Below, one piece after another: positions 15,023 through 23,783 of a stretch of DNA of 49,530 nucleotides (positions are counted from its first letter, which is position 1; the number at the start of each line of letters is the position of its first letter). The notes under the pieces were generated by a model. It saw only the letters and a list, made by a program, of their open reading frames with translations. It was not told the origin of the DNA and did no database searches. The translations under genes were made by a program, and so were the position numbers. The stretch comes from an uncultured Clostridia bacterium (GTDB lineage Bacteria; Bacillota; Clostridia; Christensenellales; Aristaeellaceae), in assembly GCA_934630705.1 (NCBI GenBank), contig CAKTWP010000015.1:1-49530 (forward strand), given 5' to 3'.

Positions 15023-15436
15023 TCACTTCCCCGCCGTGTCGATGCTGGCGCGGAAAACCACCAGCCGCTGGAAGGGGTATTCGGTGGCGAAGTTCAGGAG
15101 CATGTTCAGGGCGGTGACGAGGAACTCGTTCCAGCCCAGATTCTCGGACAGAAAATGGCCCAGCCAGGTGGAAAGCGGGGTGAACACCGCGTAATACGCC
15201 GCCACCTTCAGCATCGCCGCGGGCACATTGGCCGCGGATTGAAAGGTGAAGCGCCGGTTGAACGTGAAATTCCAGAGCACGGACAGCACCAGCGCAATCA
15301 GATAACAGGGCCAGTAGGGCCAGGACGTGAGGGCCGTGAGCAGCGAAAAGCTCCCCATCTCGATCAGCCCCGCGCTGGCCGAAAAGAATCCAAACTTGAT
15401 GAGCCGCAGCGTCTCTTTCCGCTTTTCCAAACCCAT
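15023..15436 (-). CDS. GtrA-like membrane protein
   Basis: A 137-residue protein with four predicted membrane segments (about 14-32, 40-58, 72-92, 103-122), the fold of the GtrA family. It includes the WNFTFNRRFTF motif between helices and the closing YPFQRLVVF. GtrA proteins help move lipid-linked sugars across the membrane in O-antigen or wall glycosylation, but their exact action is unclear. The ATG at 15436 has AGGAGG eight bases upstream; the open frame begins earlier without support. A gap of 106 bases separates it from the preceding hydrolase gene, so it may or may not belong to that operon. Confidence 0.8.
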   Translation of the reverse strand: MGLEKRKETLRLIKFGFFSASAGLIEMGSFSLLTALTSWPYWPCYLIALVLSVLWNFTFNRRFTFQSAANVPAAMLKVAAYYAVFTPLSTWLGHFLSENLGWNEFLVTALNMLLNFATEYPFQRLVVFRASIDTAGK

Positions 15437-15542
15437 CCCTTTCGCCTCCTGCGGCGCGGCTTTTCGCCTGCCCTCCGCGCCGCCCTGATTATACCAGCTC
15501 CCGCCGCCCTGCACAAGCCCCTGCTTTTCCGCTCCATCCGTT

Positions 15543-16172
15543 TTACTTTTTCTTGTACCCGCAATCGCAGTAGGGCCCGCCGGAGGCCAGGGTATAATCC
15601 CGCACGAAGCGGGATGCGCTCCCCGCGTCGCTCATGACATAATCCAGATGACACAGGGCGGGGGTCAGATCATACAGGCCCAGCTTGCGCATCAGCACGC
15701 AGATGCCGCAGGCGGAAAAACGCGCCTCATAGCCGCTGCCATCCGGATAGGGCAGATATGCCATGTTCCAGGAATAGGGATTGCGATCGGCGGCGCGGAA
15801 ACGGGCCGTGGCCGCCATGGCAGCCTGATCCCGGGGCGTGAACTTGCGCCTGCCGCTCATGCGGCAGAGCTTTTTCATCAGCGGGGTCATCATCGCCGCG
15901 GCATAATAATCCGTCAGCTGATCCACCCCCGGCCGCCGGGGCATGCTCAGCACGAAGGCGGCCAGCATGGCGCAGCCCACAATATTCATCTGAAACCGAT
16001 CGCCCTTCTCAAAGGCGGGCAAATCCGCAATGATCGCGCGATACCGGGCTTTGGCCTGCTTCGTGATGGCCCGGGCCGCGGCGGGCTCATAGCCCAGCGC
16101 CGCCGTTAACTGCTCCCGGAACGACCGGACAAACACCGCCCACATCGCCACGGGCTTTCCCATCCATTTCAT
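15543..16172 (-). CDS. L-2-amino-thiazoline-4-carboxylate hydrolase family protein
   Basis: A 209-residue protein that I assign to the ATC-hydrolase family (PF14196) from its length and C-terminal pattern: FSACGICVLMRKLGL, then LCHLDYVM and the closing GGPYCDCGYKKK. The founder opens the thiazoline ring toward L-cysteine. Most family members are uncharacterised, so the substrate here is unknown. The start ATG at 16172 overlaps the previous stop (ATGA) and has GGAGG upstream, showing translational coupling to the BAAT-like gene. Confidence 0.7.
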   Translation of the reverse strand: MKWMGKPVAMWAVFVRSFREQLTAALGYEPAAARAITKQAKARYRAIIADLPAFEKGDRFQMNIVGCAMLAAFVLSMPRRPGVDQLTDYYAAAMMTPLMKKLCRMSGRRKFTPRDQAAMAATARFRAADRNPYSWNMAYLPYPDGSGYEARFSACGICVLMRKLGLYDLTPALCHLDYVMSDAGSASRFVRDYTLASGGPYCDCGYKKK

Positions 16173-17068
16173 GCTTCCTGCCTCCATTCCAAAAGCGCCT
16201 GACGAACGCGCCGGTCGATGTCCTGCCGCGTTTCCCGGCATTCCCGGGGATATTCCCGGGCGGCGCGGAAAACCCGGCCTACCGCAAAGCCTGCCCCGAT
16301 GGGCAGAATCTGCCGCAGCAGGGATTCGGGAAAGGCAAAATGCGTGCCGTGGGGATAGACCAGCGCGTCCCAGCGGCTGGCCGTGCCCCGGCTTTGCAGC
16401 CGCGCTTCCATACGCCGGATGTATCGCCCGGTATCCCAGAGGCAATCATCCTCGCAGCCGATCAGCATCAGCCGCCCCCGAATCCGCTCCACCGGCAGCA
16501 TCGCCCCTTCGGGCAGCGGGGCCGCCCCCTCCGTATCCGCAAACAGCTTCCGGGACGCGATCAGATTGCCCGAGTCCCGGCTTTCCCGGCGCACCACCTG
16601 GGCATAGGCCGGATGCTGATAGGCATAGGTGACGCAGGGCAGGGGCCGGCCCTGCCAGGTGAGCATGGATTCCCCCTGCACCGGCCATTCCCGGCAGCCG
16701 TCCCGCCGGCCCTGCGCAAAGCCCTGAAGCACGAAATCGCAGGGCGTGAAGGCCAGGGTGAGGCTAAGCTGCGGAAACATGGCCGCGCCCAGCAGCACGG
16801 GGATGGACGTGATGGAAGCGCCCAGCACGCCGATTTTCTCTATCCCCCGGCCCCGCAAAAAGGCGATGGCCGCCGCCATGCGCTCCATGGGAAAGCTGTG
16901 GTATCCCGTCTGTCCGGGCTCCGGGCCCAGGCATAAAGCGCCGATTTTCTGCTTCGCCAGCCATTTCGCCACGGCCCGGGTCAGGCGGTTATTGCCGCGG
17001 CTGCCCACCATCAGAATCATGGCCGCCCGGCTTCCGGCGCAGGGCAGATAGTCCTTCTCAAAATCCAT
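16169..17068 (-). CDS. BAAT/acyl-CoA-thioester-hydrolase-like alpha/beta hydrolase
   Basis: A 299-residue alpha/beta-hydrolase of the BAAT C-terminal type: an N-terminal strand pair (MILMVGSRGNNRLT), a nucleophile elbow IGVLGASITS near residue 103, the core loop LIGCEDDCLWDT with the acid, and YPHGTHFAFPESLL with the likely catalytic His near 255. Human relatives conjugate or hydrolyse acyl-CoA; bacterial members are mostly of unknown substrate. The start at 17068 has AAAGGAG upstream and lies 22 bases after the DUF2812 stop. The open frame upstream is a continuation inside the previous gene and not coding. Confidence 0.75.
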   Translation of the reverse strand: MDFEKDYLPCAGSRAAMILMVGSRGNNRLTRAVAKWLAKQKIGALCLGPEPGQTGYHSFPMERMAAAIAFLRGRGIEKIGVLGASITSIPVLLGAAMFPQLSLTLAFTPCDFVLQGFAQGRRDGCREWPVQGESMLTWQGRPLPCVTYAYQHPAYAQVVRRESRDSGNLIASRKLFADTEGAAPLPEGAMLPVERIRGRLMLIGCEDDCLWDTGRYIRRMEARLQSRGTASRWDALVYPHGTHFAFPESLLRQILPIGAGFAVGRVFRAAREYPRECRETRQDIDRRVRQALLEWRQEA

Positions 17069-17090
17069 GGCCGCTCCTTTCCAGCGCCCT

Positions 17091-17588
17091 TCAGCGCCCC
17101 ACGCCCGGCAGAAGCCCGGCCCGGGCCCCGGCGGCGGTGTCGTCCGATTCGTCGTAAGCGTCGTAGGGCGCGTTGGGATCATGCACCCGCTTGCCAAAGG
17201 GCGAGCAGGCGATCTGGGAAATCGTCCCGCTTTCCGGCAGCAGCCGGGCGCGCACGGCGATGGTTTCCGGCAGATCCAGGTTATACCAATGGCCGTATCC
17301 CGCCATCCGATAGCAGCGGGTATCCTGTTCGCTGCGGAAAATCGCCCAGAAGGAATAGCGGGAGACAAACGCAATCCCCCGGGCAGCCAGTGCCGCCTTG
17401 AGCGCCGCCACCTCCGCCCTGCTTTTCCCCCGCAGATACCCCACCCGATAGACATACTGATCCGGCCGGCAGGGCTCAAACGTCCATAAGCCCTCCACCA
17501 GCCGCGTCGCCGCCCAGCCCTGATGGCACATCCGCGCCATATAGGCCTCGTCTGCCTTGTGGTTCAGGGGGTAATGAAATGTTTTCAT
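17091..17588 (-). CDS. DUF2812-like protein
   Basis: A 165-residue soluble protein. The first half has the DUF2812 pattern: MCHQGWAATRLVEGLWTFEP, then DQYVYRVGYL and a closing FWAIFRS around residue 85. The family is often seen beside PadR-type regulators and membrane proteins but has no known function. The start overlaps the truncated hydrolase stop by four bases (ATGA). The last 60 residues are Asp/Ala/Gly-rich and probably disordered. Confidence 0.65.
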   Translation of the reverse strand: MKTFHYPLNHKADEAYMARMCHQGWAATRLVEGLWTFEPCRPDQYVYRVGYLRGKSRAEVAALKAALAARGIAFVSRYSFWAIFRSEQDTRCYRMAGYGHWYNLDLPETIAVRARLLPESGTISQIACSPFGKRVHDPNAPYDAYDESDDTAAGARAGLLPGVGR

Positions 17589-18034
17589 GCCTGCCCTCCT
17601 GCGTCCAGGCGGCCCAGAAAGCCGCGAATGGTCTGGAGATAGTCCGGGGCCTTAAGCACGGTGGACAGATGGCCGCCGGTCTCCCCCGGATATTTCTGCA
17701 CGTAAATCTGCGCCACCATCCCGCCGTCGCTGGCGCCGATGAACACCGGCCGGGTCACCCCCAGCCGTTGAAAAAAGCCGTGCATGCCCTGCACCAGCGC
17801 CTGATTGGTTTTCAGCGCCTGGGGATAATCAAACAGCAGCACCTGGTAATCCCGGGAAAGGTCCTCCGCGTAATCCATCCACATTTCCAGCGTGTTCATC
17901 CCGCCGTTGAGCAGCACCAGCGTCCGCCCCCTCTGCGGACCGATGACCACGCAGCGAAAGCGCGCCCCGTCCACCGTCATCTCCCGGCACGGATGAGCCA
18001 CCGCAAACCCTTTGAGCTTTTCCGAAAACAGCAT
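17585..18034 (-). pseudogene. Alpha/beta hydrolase with large internal deletion
   Basis: A 149-residue open frame. The N-terminal half is a normal alpha/beta hydrolase (VLLNGGMNTLEMW, FDYP, nucleophile elbow FIGASDGGMVAQIY near residue 100). Directly after KYPGETGG the sequence jumps to HLSTVLKAPDYLQTIRGFL, which in this family is the extreme C-terminus carrying the catalytic His. About 110 residues (lid and acid loop) are therefore missing while the frame is kept. The join falls on Gly-Gly, consistent with a deletion between short GG-coding repeats. It is translated as part of the operon, but activity is doubtful. Upstream gap is 21 bases. Confidence 0.7.
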
Positions 18035-18055
18035 CCGCTTTCCCTCCCCCGTTTC

Positions 18056-18547
18056 TCAATGCAGCAAAAGCGCCATGATTCCCGCCAGCGCCGCGGCGAT
18101 GGCCGCCATGCCCACCGTGCCGAAAAGCCATTTGACGCACCGATCCCGCCCGTTGATATAGGGCTTCAGATCCTCCGTGCCGGGAATGGTCCAGGCGCTG
18201 GTATGGCCCACCCAGAAGCCATCCACCAAAAGGCGGTCGATCAGGTTCATCACCGACAGCATCACCAGCAGCTGCCAGAACCCTTCCATAAATCCCCGGG
18301 CGCCGTTTATGGCATACGCGCAAACCAGCACATAGGCCAGATACCCCGGAATGCAAAGGGCCTTGAAGCGAAGGCTGTTTTGCCGGATCTTTTCCCGGGT
18401 GGTCAGCCCCAGCGCCACGCAGCGCGCCTGCACATCCGCGTGATACAGATGCACCATGTGCACCGCCCCTTTTCGGATGGCCGCCGCGCAGACCAGAACC
18501 AGCAGCGCCCCCAAGCCCAGCCCTTCCAAGATCGCCTGCAAAACCAT
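18056..18547 (-). CDS. Small four-helix membrane protein, unknown
   Basis: A 163-residue membrane protein with about four hydrophobic segments (4-22, 60-80, 86-104, 143-162). Conserved-looking polar parts include TTREKIRQNSLRFK between helices and GFWVGHTSAWTIPGTEDL before the last helix. I do not recognise a characterised family. GGGAGG stands eleven bases before the ATG. It is the first gene of the operon running to 15.5 kb and lies below a palindromic operator candidate, so it may be the signature membrane component of that operon. Confidence 0.65.
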   Translation of the reverse strand: MVLQAILEGLGLGALLVLVCAAAIRKGAVHMVHLYHADVQARCVALGLTTREKIRQNSLRFKALCIPGYLAYVLVCAYAINGARGFMEGFWQLLVMLSVMNLIDRLLVDGFWVGHTSAWTIPGTEDLKPYINGRDRCVKWLFGTVGMAAIAAALAGIMALLLH

Positions 18548-18664
18548 GTCGTCCGCCTCCCTGTCCCCGTCGTGTCTGCCCGCCGCATGAACTGCGTCTG
18601 CGATGGCTTGCAGGCCTGCGGCTGCGTCATGCCATGCTGCGGGAACGCCGTTCCTCACGGACGC

Positions 18665-18688
18665 TTTAGTTAGTTATATCTAACCAAA
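18665..18688 (-). promoter_or_regulatory. Palindromic operator candidate
   Basis: TTTAGTTAG-TTATAT-CTAACCAAA: nine-base arms with one mismatch, 118 bases upstream of the membrane-protein gene. The centre includes TATAAC on the minus strand, which could be the -10 box, so a repressor bound here would block transcription. No regulator gene is adjacent. Confidence 0.5.
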
Positions 18689-18696
18689 GGACTTTT

Positions 18697-18724
18697 AAAA
18701 AGCCGCCCTTGGGCAGCTTTTTTT
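18697..18724 (-). terminator. Terminator of the peptide-decoration operon
   Basis: An imperfect stem AAAAGCcGCCC / GGGCaGCTTTT with a 2-base loop and A/T runs on both sides, about 145 bases after the last gene of the operon. Confidence 0.6.
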
Positions 18725-18868
18725 CACAGCCATGCGGCAGCTTTATTTTACCACGCAGGAATCCGGATTTCAACCCGGCAAACGCCGTTTTTTCTCGGTT
18801 CAGGCCCTGCGCCCGCTTCGGTTTTCGCTTCGGAAAAGGGGGCATGCGCCGCGCACACGATCAGATGT

Positions 18869-19813
18869 TCAATCCTGACCCAGCTGGCTGTTGATCGCGT
18901 CAATTTGCTGCCGGACGTCCGCCAGCTGTTGGTTCAGCCCTTCCAGCTTTTCGGCAAGCGCCGCCTGATCCGCCGAAGCGGCGGAAGCCGGCAGGCCATC
19001 CGCAGCCAGCGCCGACACCGGCGCGACGGTAATGCCGTAATAGACGCAATAATCCAGAATGCTGTCCATCCGATCGTGGTTATAGGCGTCTGCGTCCGTC
19101 GCATCGAACCCCACCGTAACCGCCAGATAGCTTCTGCCCGATTGCAGCGGTTCAAAGGCGGCGTTTATGGCGGCCGCATCCGTCTGATGGGAATAAGCGC
19201 GGACGGCAAACACCGTTTCCGATGTGCTTTCCGCCATCTGGCCGGTATAAATCACCGCATTCAGGCCCCATTGCGCCGCACAGGCCGCCGCCTGGGCATG
19301 CATGTTTTCTTCCAGAAACAGCGATTGCGGCGCGGGCAGGCCGCATTGATCGATTCTGTCCAGAAGCTGCCGCATGTCGTCCGCGTTCAGGCAGGGCACG
19401 CACAAATCCCAGCCCGCATCCGTCAGCTCCCGCAGCGCATCCACGGACAGATACCCTTCCTCGCCGGGAAAGGCCTGGGGCGTAAGCAGAATCGTTCCCT
19501 GAACGCCATAGGCGTGCATCAGCCCCAGCGCATTCTCCTGCAGGCATTGGCTGGGGCTGCGATAAAGAATCGCCGCCATGCCGGCCTTCCGCTCCTTTTC
19601 AGAAAGCGCCCCACGGATTTCATGGATTTCCCGCTGCAGGGCCTGCCTTTCGCGCATCAGCGGCCGGAGCTGATCGATCTGCGCCTGACGAAGCAGGGCG
19701 GCCTGCTGCGCCTCTTTTTGCTGCGCCCGCTCCCGCGATACCAGCGCCGAAGCGAAAACGGCCAGGGCAAGCGTCGCCAGCGCCAGCAGCATGACGATTG
19801 TTTTCTTTTTCAT
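18869..19813 (-). CDS. Membrane-anchored coiled-coil protein with NodB-like domain
   Basis: A 314-residue protein: N-terminal anchor (MKKKTIVMLLALATLALAVF), a Gln/Glu/Arg-rich coiled coil (about 25-75), then a domain resembling the polysaccharide-deacetylase barrel (AAILYRSPSQCLQENALGLM, GVQGTILLTPQAF, ELTDAGWDLCVPC). The metal-binding Asp-Asp and HxxxH motifs of real NodB deacetylases are not seen, so catalysis is uncertain. A second coiled coil closes the protein (about 285-312). It is the last gene of the operon, 15 bases after the nucleotidyltransferase. It likely works at the outer membrane face on the exported product. Confidence 0.6.
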   Translation of the reverse strand: MKKKTIVMLLALATLALAVFASALVSRERAQQKEAQQAALLRQAQIDQLRPLMRERQALQREIHEIRGALSEKERKAGMAAILYRSPSQCLQENALGLMHAYGVQGTILLTPQAFPGEEGYLSVDALRELTDAGWDLCVPCLNADDMRQLLDRIDQCGLPAPQSLFLEENMHAQAAACAAQWGLNAVIYTGQMAESTSETVFAVRAYSHQTDAAAINAAFEPLQSGRSYLAVTVGFDATDADAYNHDRMDSILDYCVYYGITVAPVSALAADGLPASAASADQAALAEKLEGLNQQLADVRQQIDAINSQLGQD

Positions 19814-19828
19814 AAGCCCGCTTCCCTG

Positions 19829-21064
19829 TCAGCGCTTCTGCTCCACAAACTGATCGTCCTGCAGAACAACCTGCGTCTTGTTCCCCTGCAGGCCAAGCGC
19901 TTCCCGCAGTTCATCCCGCTGATCGCTTTTCTTTTTCTCCTGCCGCACAAGGGCGATTCCGTTTTTCCGGCCCAGCGCCAGATGGGCATAGCGGCCCGCG
20001 CCGTAAATCCAGGCAAACGGCTTGAGGAAGGGATGCCGCTTTACCGCTTCCCAATGGTTCAGCCCGGAAAGCTGCAGCAAGCGCAGCCACTCGCCAATTC
20101 CCTTATGCGTTCCGAGCAGGCGCGTCACTTTGCCTCCCACGTCCGTCTGCTTGCTGCCAAAGTTTCCCTGCTCCAGCACATAGGCCATCAGCTGATCGCA
20201 GGATGCCTCCTCCGCCCCCTGGCACCAATGCATGGAGGCCGGCAGCCCCAGATAGCGCTGGCACATTTTCGTGAGCACTTTTGCAAACGCGTCCAGTCCC
20301 AGCGCCTTCGCCGCCGGATAGAAAGCCCCTGCCCAGAAATCATCCGTCAGGCAGGCATGGGCATACAGCATCCAGTCTGTAATGTGGCGCAGGCCCAGCC
20401 CATCCCGGAAATGCCCAGCAGCATGCGCCAGCAGCACAAGGCCATTTTCCAGCGGCGGCAGCATGGGAAAGCGGCTTTCCGCGCAGGCGCGCCATTCGAT
20501 GTTCTGCAGCCCCTTTTGGAGGATGCCGTCTATGTATGCCATTTTATCCACAGAATCAAATATGCCGAAATAGCGGTGCAGCTCAAAGCGGATTCCCGCC
20601 TTTTGAAAGGAAAAATGCTTGTCGCAGTCATCCAGATCCTGATACAGCTCATAGCCATTCGCCCGCATCAGGTCATAGGTTTTTTCCACCCGATCCCTTG
20701 GCACCAGAAAATCCACGTCTCCCATGGCGCGCATTTCAGGCGCGGGATAATATACGGCCGCAGCCATCCCCTTGAGAATCACCAGCGGAATATCGTTTTT
20801 CGCCAGCAGTGCCAGCAGCTGATCCTGCTGGTGAAGCAGCTGATAAAACCGCGATCCCTGCAGCAGCGCCAGGCTTTCCCACTGGGCGCGGGTCTGTGCC
20901 GGAACGCATTCCGGGATGTCGCTTCCCGCGATCACGCCCATAATGGCCTGGGCCTGCAGCTCCTTCGTCACCGCCTGCCAATCCGTATCGGCGGGATAAA
21001 CCGCTTCTTCTCCCCACAGCGCCCCGCGCAGCAGCGCAAGCACCGCCTGACTTACCTGATCCAT
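19829..21064 (-). CDS. Nucleotidyltransferase family protein (NTP_transf_5)
   Basis: A 411-residue protein of the family-5 nucleotidyltransferases (PF14907). The core is VILKGMAAAVYYPAPEMRAM followed by GDVDFLV (near residues 110-120), then ELHRYFGIFDSVDKMAYID and a helical C-terminal half with LLAHAAGHFRDGLGLRHITDW. In lasso-peptide clusters the family acts with an HPr-like kinase on the peptide's C-terminal Ser; in the pseudomycoidin case it adds a hexose to the phosphorylated residue. The ATG at 21064 has AGAGGA six bases upstream. An in-frame ATG at 21082, overlapping the ABC stop, is the alternative. Confidence 0.85.
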   Translation of the reverse strand: MDQVSQAVLALLRGALWGEEAVYPADTDWQAVTKELQAQAIMGVIAGSDIPECVPAQTRAQWESLALLQGSRFYQLLHQQDQLLALLAKNDIPLVILKGMAAAVYYPAPEMRAMGDVDFLVPRDRVEKTYDLMRANGYELYQDLDDCDKHFSFQKAGIRFELHRYFGIFDSVDKMAYIDGILQKGLQNIEWRACAESRFPMLPPLENGLVLLAHAAGHFRDGLGLRHITDWMLYAHACLTDDFWAGAFYPAAKALGLDAFAKVLTKMCQRYLGLPASMHWCQGAEEASCDQLMAYVLEQGNFGSKQTDVGGKVTRLLGTHKGIGEWLRLLQLSGLNHWEAVKRHPFLKPFAWIYGAGRYAHLALGRKNGIALVRQEKKKSDQRDELREALGLQGNKTQVVLQDDQFVEQKR

Positions 21065-21078
21065 GCCATTTCCTCTTT

Positions 21079-22737
21079 TCATAATGCCTGAATGCTGATT
21101 TTCCCATCCGCAATCATCATCTGGCGGTCCGCCATATCCAGCGCCGCCGGGCGATGGGTGATCGCAATGCAGACACGGTTGGGCAGCGCATTCAGCCGCT
21201 GCAGCACGCGCGCTTCCGTGACCGCATCCAGCGCGGAGGTGGCTTCATCCAGCAGCAGCACCGGCGCGCCGCTGAGCACCGCCCGGGCAATGCTCACCCG
21301 CTGCGCCTGCCCCTCGGACAGCCCCGCGCCGCTTTCACCCAGCACCGTATCCATCCCATGCTCCAGCTGGGGCAGATATTCATCCATGCAGCTGACATAT
21401 GCAGCCGTTTCCAGCTCCTTCTGGGCTGCATGGGGAGCGGTAAGCAGCAGGTTCTCCCGCAGCGTGCCGCTGAAAAGCAGATTTCCCTGGGGCACATAGG
21501 CAAACAGCCCGCGGGTTTCCGGGCTTAAAGGCAGCGCGCTGTTCCCGGTTTTGAGCAGCAGCTGCCCTTCGGCCGATGGATAAATGCCCAGAAACAGCTT
21601 CAGCAGCGTGCTTTTCCCAATGCCGGAATTGCCGGTAATGGCGGTGAATCCCTGCAAAGGCAGGCAGAAGGACGCATGATCGAAAACCGTTGTATCCGCA
21701 TAGGAAAAGCTCAGATTTTCCGCCTCAATGCGCATGTTTTCGCCCATCAGGGTCTGCGCGGGCCGTCTGGGCACGGCTTCGCCGGGAATCTCCTCCAGCT
21801 CCATCAGCCGCTCCGCGCTGGCCAGCATGGCCACATATTGCGGAATAAAGCCCGAGAAATTCAGGATGGGGCCCTCCAATTGCCCGGTCAGCTGCACCAC
21901 GGCGGTCAGCGTGCCAAACGAAATTTCGCCCCGCATCAGCCGCAGGGCGCACCAGACCAGCGCCGCGCCCTCCAGCAGATAACAGGCCAGATACATCCCC
22001 GTTGTGCCCATCACGGAAAACCGCTGCTGCCGCATCTGCAGCTTCCAGCGGCTGTCCAGAATTCTGGTTTCCCGGGCTTCCGCCTCGTCCTCCACGCTCA
22101 TGGCCTGCACCGCCAGCAGCTTTTCCATGATCTCCTGCACAAACCCGCTGGCCTTTCCGTTGGCCTCCTGCATCTGCTTATGCAGGGTTTTGAGCCATTT
22201 CCGGAAAACCCCCGTTGCGCCCACCACGCCCACGCCGCAGATTGCCGCCAGCAGCGTGAAGGTGGGCTCCATGGCCGCCATCAGCCATACGGCGGACACC
22301 AGCCGGGTCAGCAGCGCGGCCACATTGGGAATCAGGGCAATCACGCCGCCGTTTACCGCATCCACATCGCTGGTAAGGCGGTTGACCAGCTCGCCGCTGT
22401 GATAGGCAGACACTGCGGCATAATCGCCGTGCAGCAGCGTGTGCGACAGGCGGAGCTTCCATTCCCGGTCCAGCGTGGCCCGCAGCCATCCCCGCAGGTA
22501 CTGCGCCACGGCATACAGCCCCATGATGCCCGCAATCACCGCCGCCAGCAAAAGCCCGGCACGGGAAAGGGCGTCTCCGCTTCCGCTCTGAGCACAGTCG
22601 ATCACCCGGCGGGTGACCATGGCAAACTGCACCCCCAGATATGCCCGGGAAATCTCAAGGAGTGTCAACAGGAGCAGGCCGGGAAGATACTTTTTATTCC
22701 GTTCAAAAAGGAAACGAAGGGGAACCGCCCGTTTCAT
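21079..22737 (-). CDS. ABC exporter (fused permease and ATPase)
   Basis: A 552-residue half-transporter. The membrane part has about six segments (residues 15-300) and the conserved coupling region HSGELVNRLTSDVDAV. The ATPase has Walker A GNSGIGKST (about 372), Q-loop YVPQGN, signature LSEGQAQR (about 475), Walker B VLLLDEATSALD and H-loop ITHR. No N-terminal peptidase domain is present, so leader removal must come from another protein, fitting the S26-type peptidase in the operon. It probably works as a homodimer exporting the mature peptide or a lipid-linked product. It overlaps the glycosyltransferase stop by four bases. Confidence 0.92.
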   Translation of the reverse strand: MKRAVPLRFLFERNKKYLPGLLLLTLLEISRAYLGVQFAMVTRRVIDCAQSGSGDALSRAGLLLAAVIAGIMGLYAVAQYLRGWLRATLDREWKLRLSHTLLHGDYAAVSAYHSGELVNRLTSDVDAVNGGVIALIPNVAALLTRLVSAVWLMAAMEPTFTLLAAICGVGVVGATGVFRKWLKTLHKQMQEANGKASGFVQEIMEKLLAVQAMSVEDEAEARETRILDSRWKLQMRQQRFSVMGTTGMYLACYLLEGAALVWCALRLMRGEISFGTLTAVVQLTGQLEGPILNFSGFIPQYVAMLASAERLMELEEIPGEAVPRRPAQTLMGENMRIEAENLSFSYADTTVFDHASFCLPLQGFTAITGNSGIGKSTLLKLFLGIYPSAEGQLLLKTGNSALPLSPETRGLFAYVPQGNLLFSGTLRENLLLTAPHAAQKELETAAYVSCMDEYLPQLEHGMDTVLGESGAGLSEGQAQRVSIARAVLSGAPVLLLDEATSALDAVTEARVLQRLNALPNRVCIAITHRPAALDMADRQMMIADGKISIQAL

Positions 22738-23771
22738 TTTCTGGCATGCCTCCGGCGAATTTGATACTGCATATGCTGAATTCCCCTATAGGGTTTGCCC
22801 AAAACGCAAAACACGAAATAAATCCACGCCGGCTTTTCCGTCTGCAAGGCGCGCCAGAGCAGCCGATAGACGCCATGGCACTGCACGCCATACGGCGCAG
22901 ACGGGCGAAAAAGCGTTTCATTGATCTGCAAGCCCATCACCAGCAGCTTATCCTGCCGGCTTTTCTCTTTGACGGAAACCAGCTTCAGAAAATAATTGCA
23001 GACCTTTGTCTGCTCATTCGCAGTCACCTGCTTCATTGCCTCGCAGGAGCCTGCCAACGCTTCCGCATATGCCGCTCGTCTCTTCTTTAAGCATTCCAGC
23101 TCCCTCAGATTCACTTTTTTGCTTAAGGAGCAGACAGAAAGACAGACGTGGTTATACAGGCAGTCGGGAATGATCTCCACGTTTTTGCAGTTTTTCCAAT
23201 TCTGCAAAACAAAAACGCTGTCCTCCCAATTGCTCATCTTTTCATCAAACAGCGTTTGGATGCAGGCGCTTCGAAGCATTCTGTTCCAGACGGGGATCGT
23301 AAGAATATCCATCAGGCCATCACAAACGCTTTGTTCTAAAGCGCTTTGCGCGTCTGCGTTTACAGCGTTTTTCTTTCCGATGGTTGTTTCCTGCTTCGCC
23401 GGCATCATTCTGGCCATGCAGATCACCATATCCGCATGGGCGGCATGGATCAGCATCGTCTGCAAAAAGGCCGGCTCATACCAGTCGTCGCTGTCCAGAA
23501 AAGCAATCCACTCGCCCCTGGCCGCCTGCAGCGCCGTATTGCGGGCATGGGAAACGCCCGCATTGGGCGTATGAAACACCCGAATGCGGGGATCCTTTTC
23601 CGCGCAGCGATCGCAGATGGCCCCGCTTCTGTCCGAAGAACCATCGTCCACGGCCAGCAGCTCCCAGTTGGAACAGGTCTGTTTCTGCACGCTTTGAATG
23701 GCGCGTTCTACCGTATCTTCCCCATTGTAAACCGGCATCACAATGCTGATCAGCGGCTGTTCTTTTCCCAT
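22734..23771 (-). CDS. Family 2 glycosyltransferase
   Basis: A 345-residue GT-A enzyme: ISIVMPVYNGEDTVERAI at the start, VDDGSSDRS near residue 42, NAGVSHARNTAL, and the metal-binding DSDD near residue 93. The C-terminal 120 residues have many basic residues (LKKRRAAYAEAL, IRRRHARK) and one hydrophobic stretch (AWIYFVFCVLG) that may touch the membrane. Sugar donor and acceptor are unknown. Position between PqqD-like and exporter genes suggests it works on the operon product rather than on capsule. Confidence 0.88.
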   Translation of the reverse strand: MGKEQPLISIVMPVYNGEDTVERAIQSVQKQTCSNWELLAVDDGSSDRSGAICDRCAEKDPRIRVFHTPNAGVSHARNTALQAARGEWIAFLDSDDWYEPAFLQTMLIHAAHADMVICMARMMPAKQETTIGKKNAVNADAQSALEQSVCDGLMDILTIPVWNRMLRSACIQTLFDEKMSNWEDSVFVLQNWKNCKNVEIIPDCLYNHVCLSVCSLSKKVNLRELECLKKRRAAYAEALAGSCEAMKQVTANEQTKVCNYFLKLVSVKEKSRQDKLLVMGLQINETLFRPSAPYGVQCHGVYRLLWRALQTEKPAWIYFVFCVLGKPYRGIQHMQYQIRRRHARK

Positions 23772-23783
23772 GCCCAGTTTCCT

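Larger units (their letters stand above)
18548..18868. other. Intergenic region with operator and terminator
   Basis: About 320 bases without a gene. It contains the palindrome at 18665-18688, a hairpin terminator at 18697-18724, and about 140 bases up to the NodB-like stop codon in which I see nothing further. Confidence 0.5.

Noticed and set aside
18905..21091. A 728-codon plus-strand frame
   Set aside because: Antisense to two well-supported genes (NodB-like protein and nucleotidyltransferase); Gln/His/Arg-rich shadow composition.
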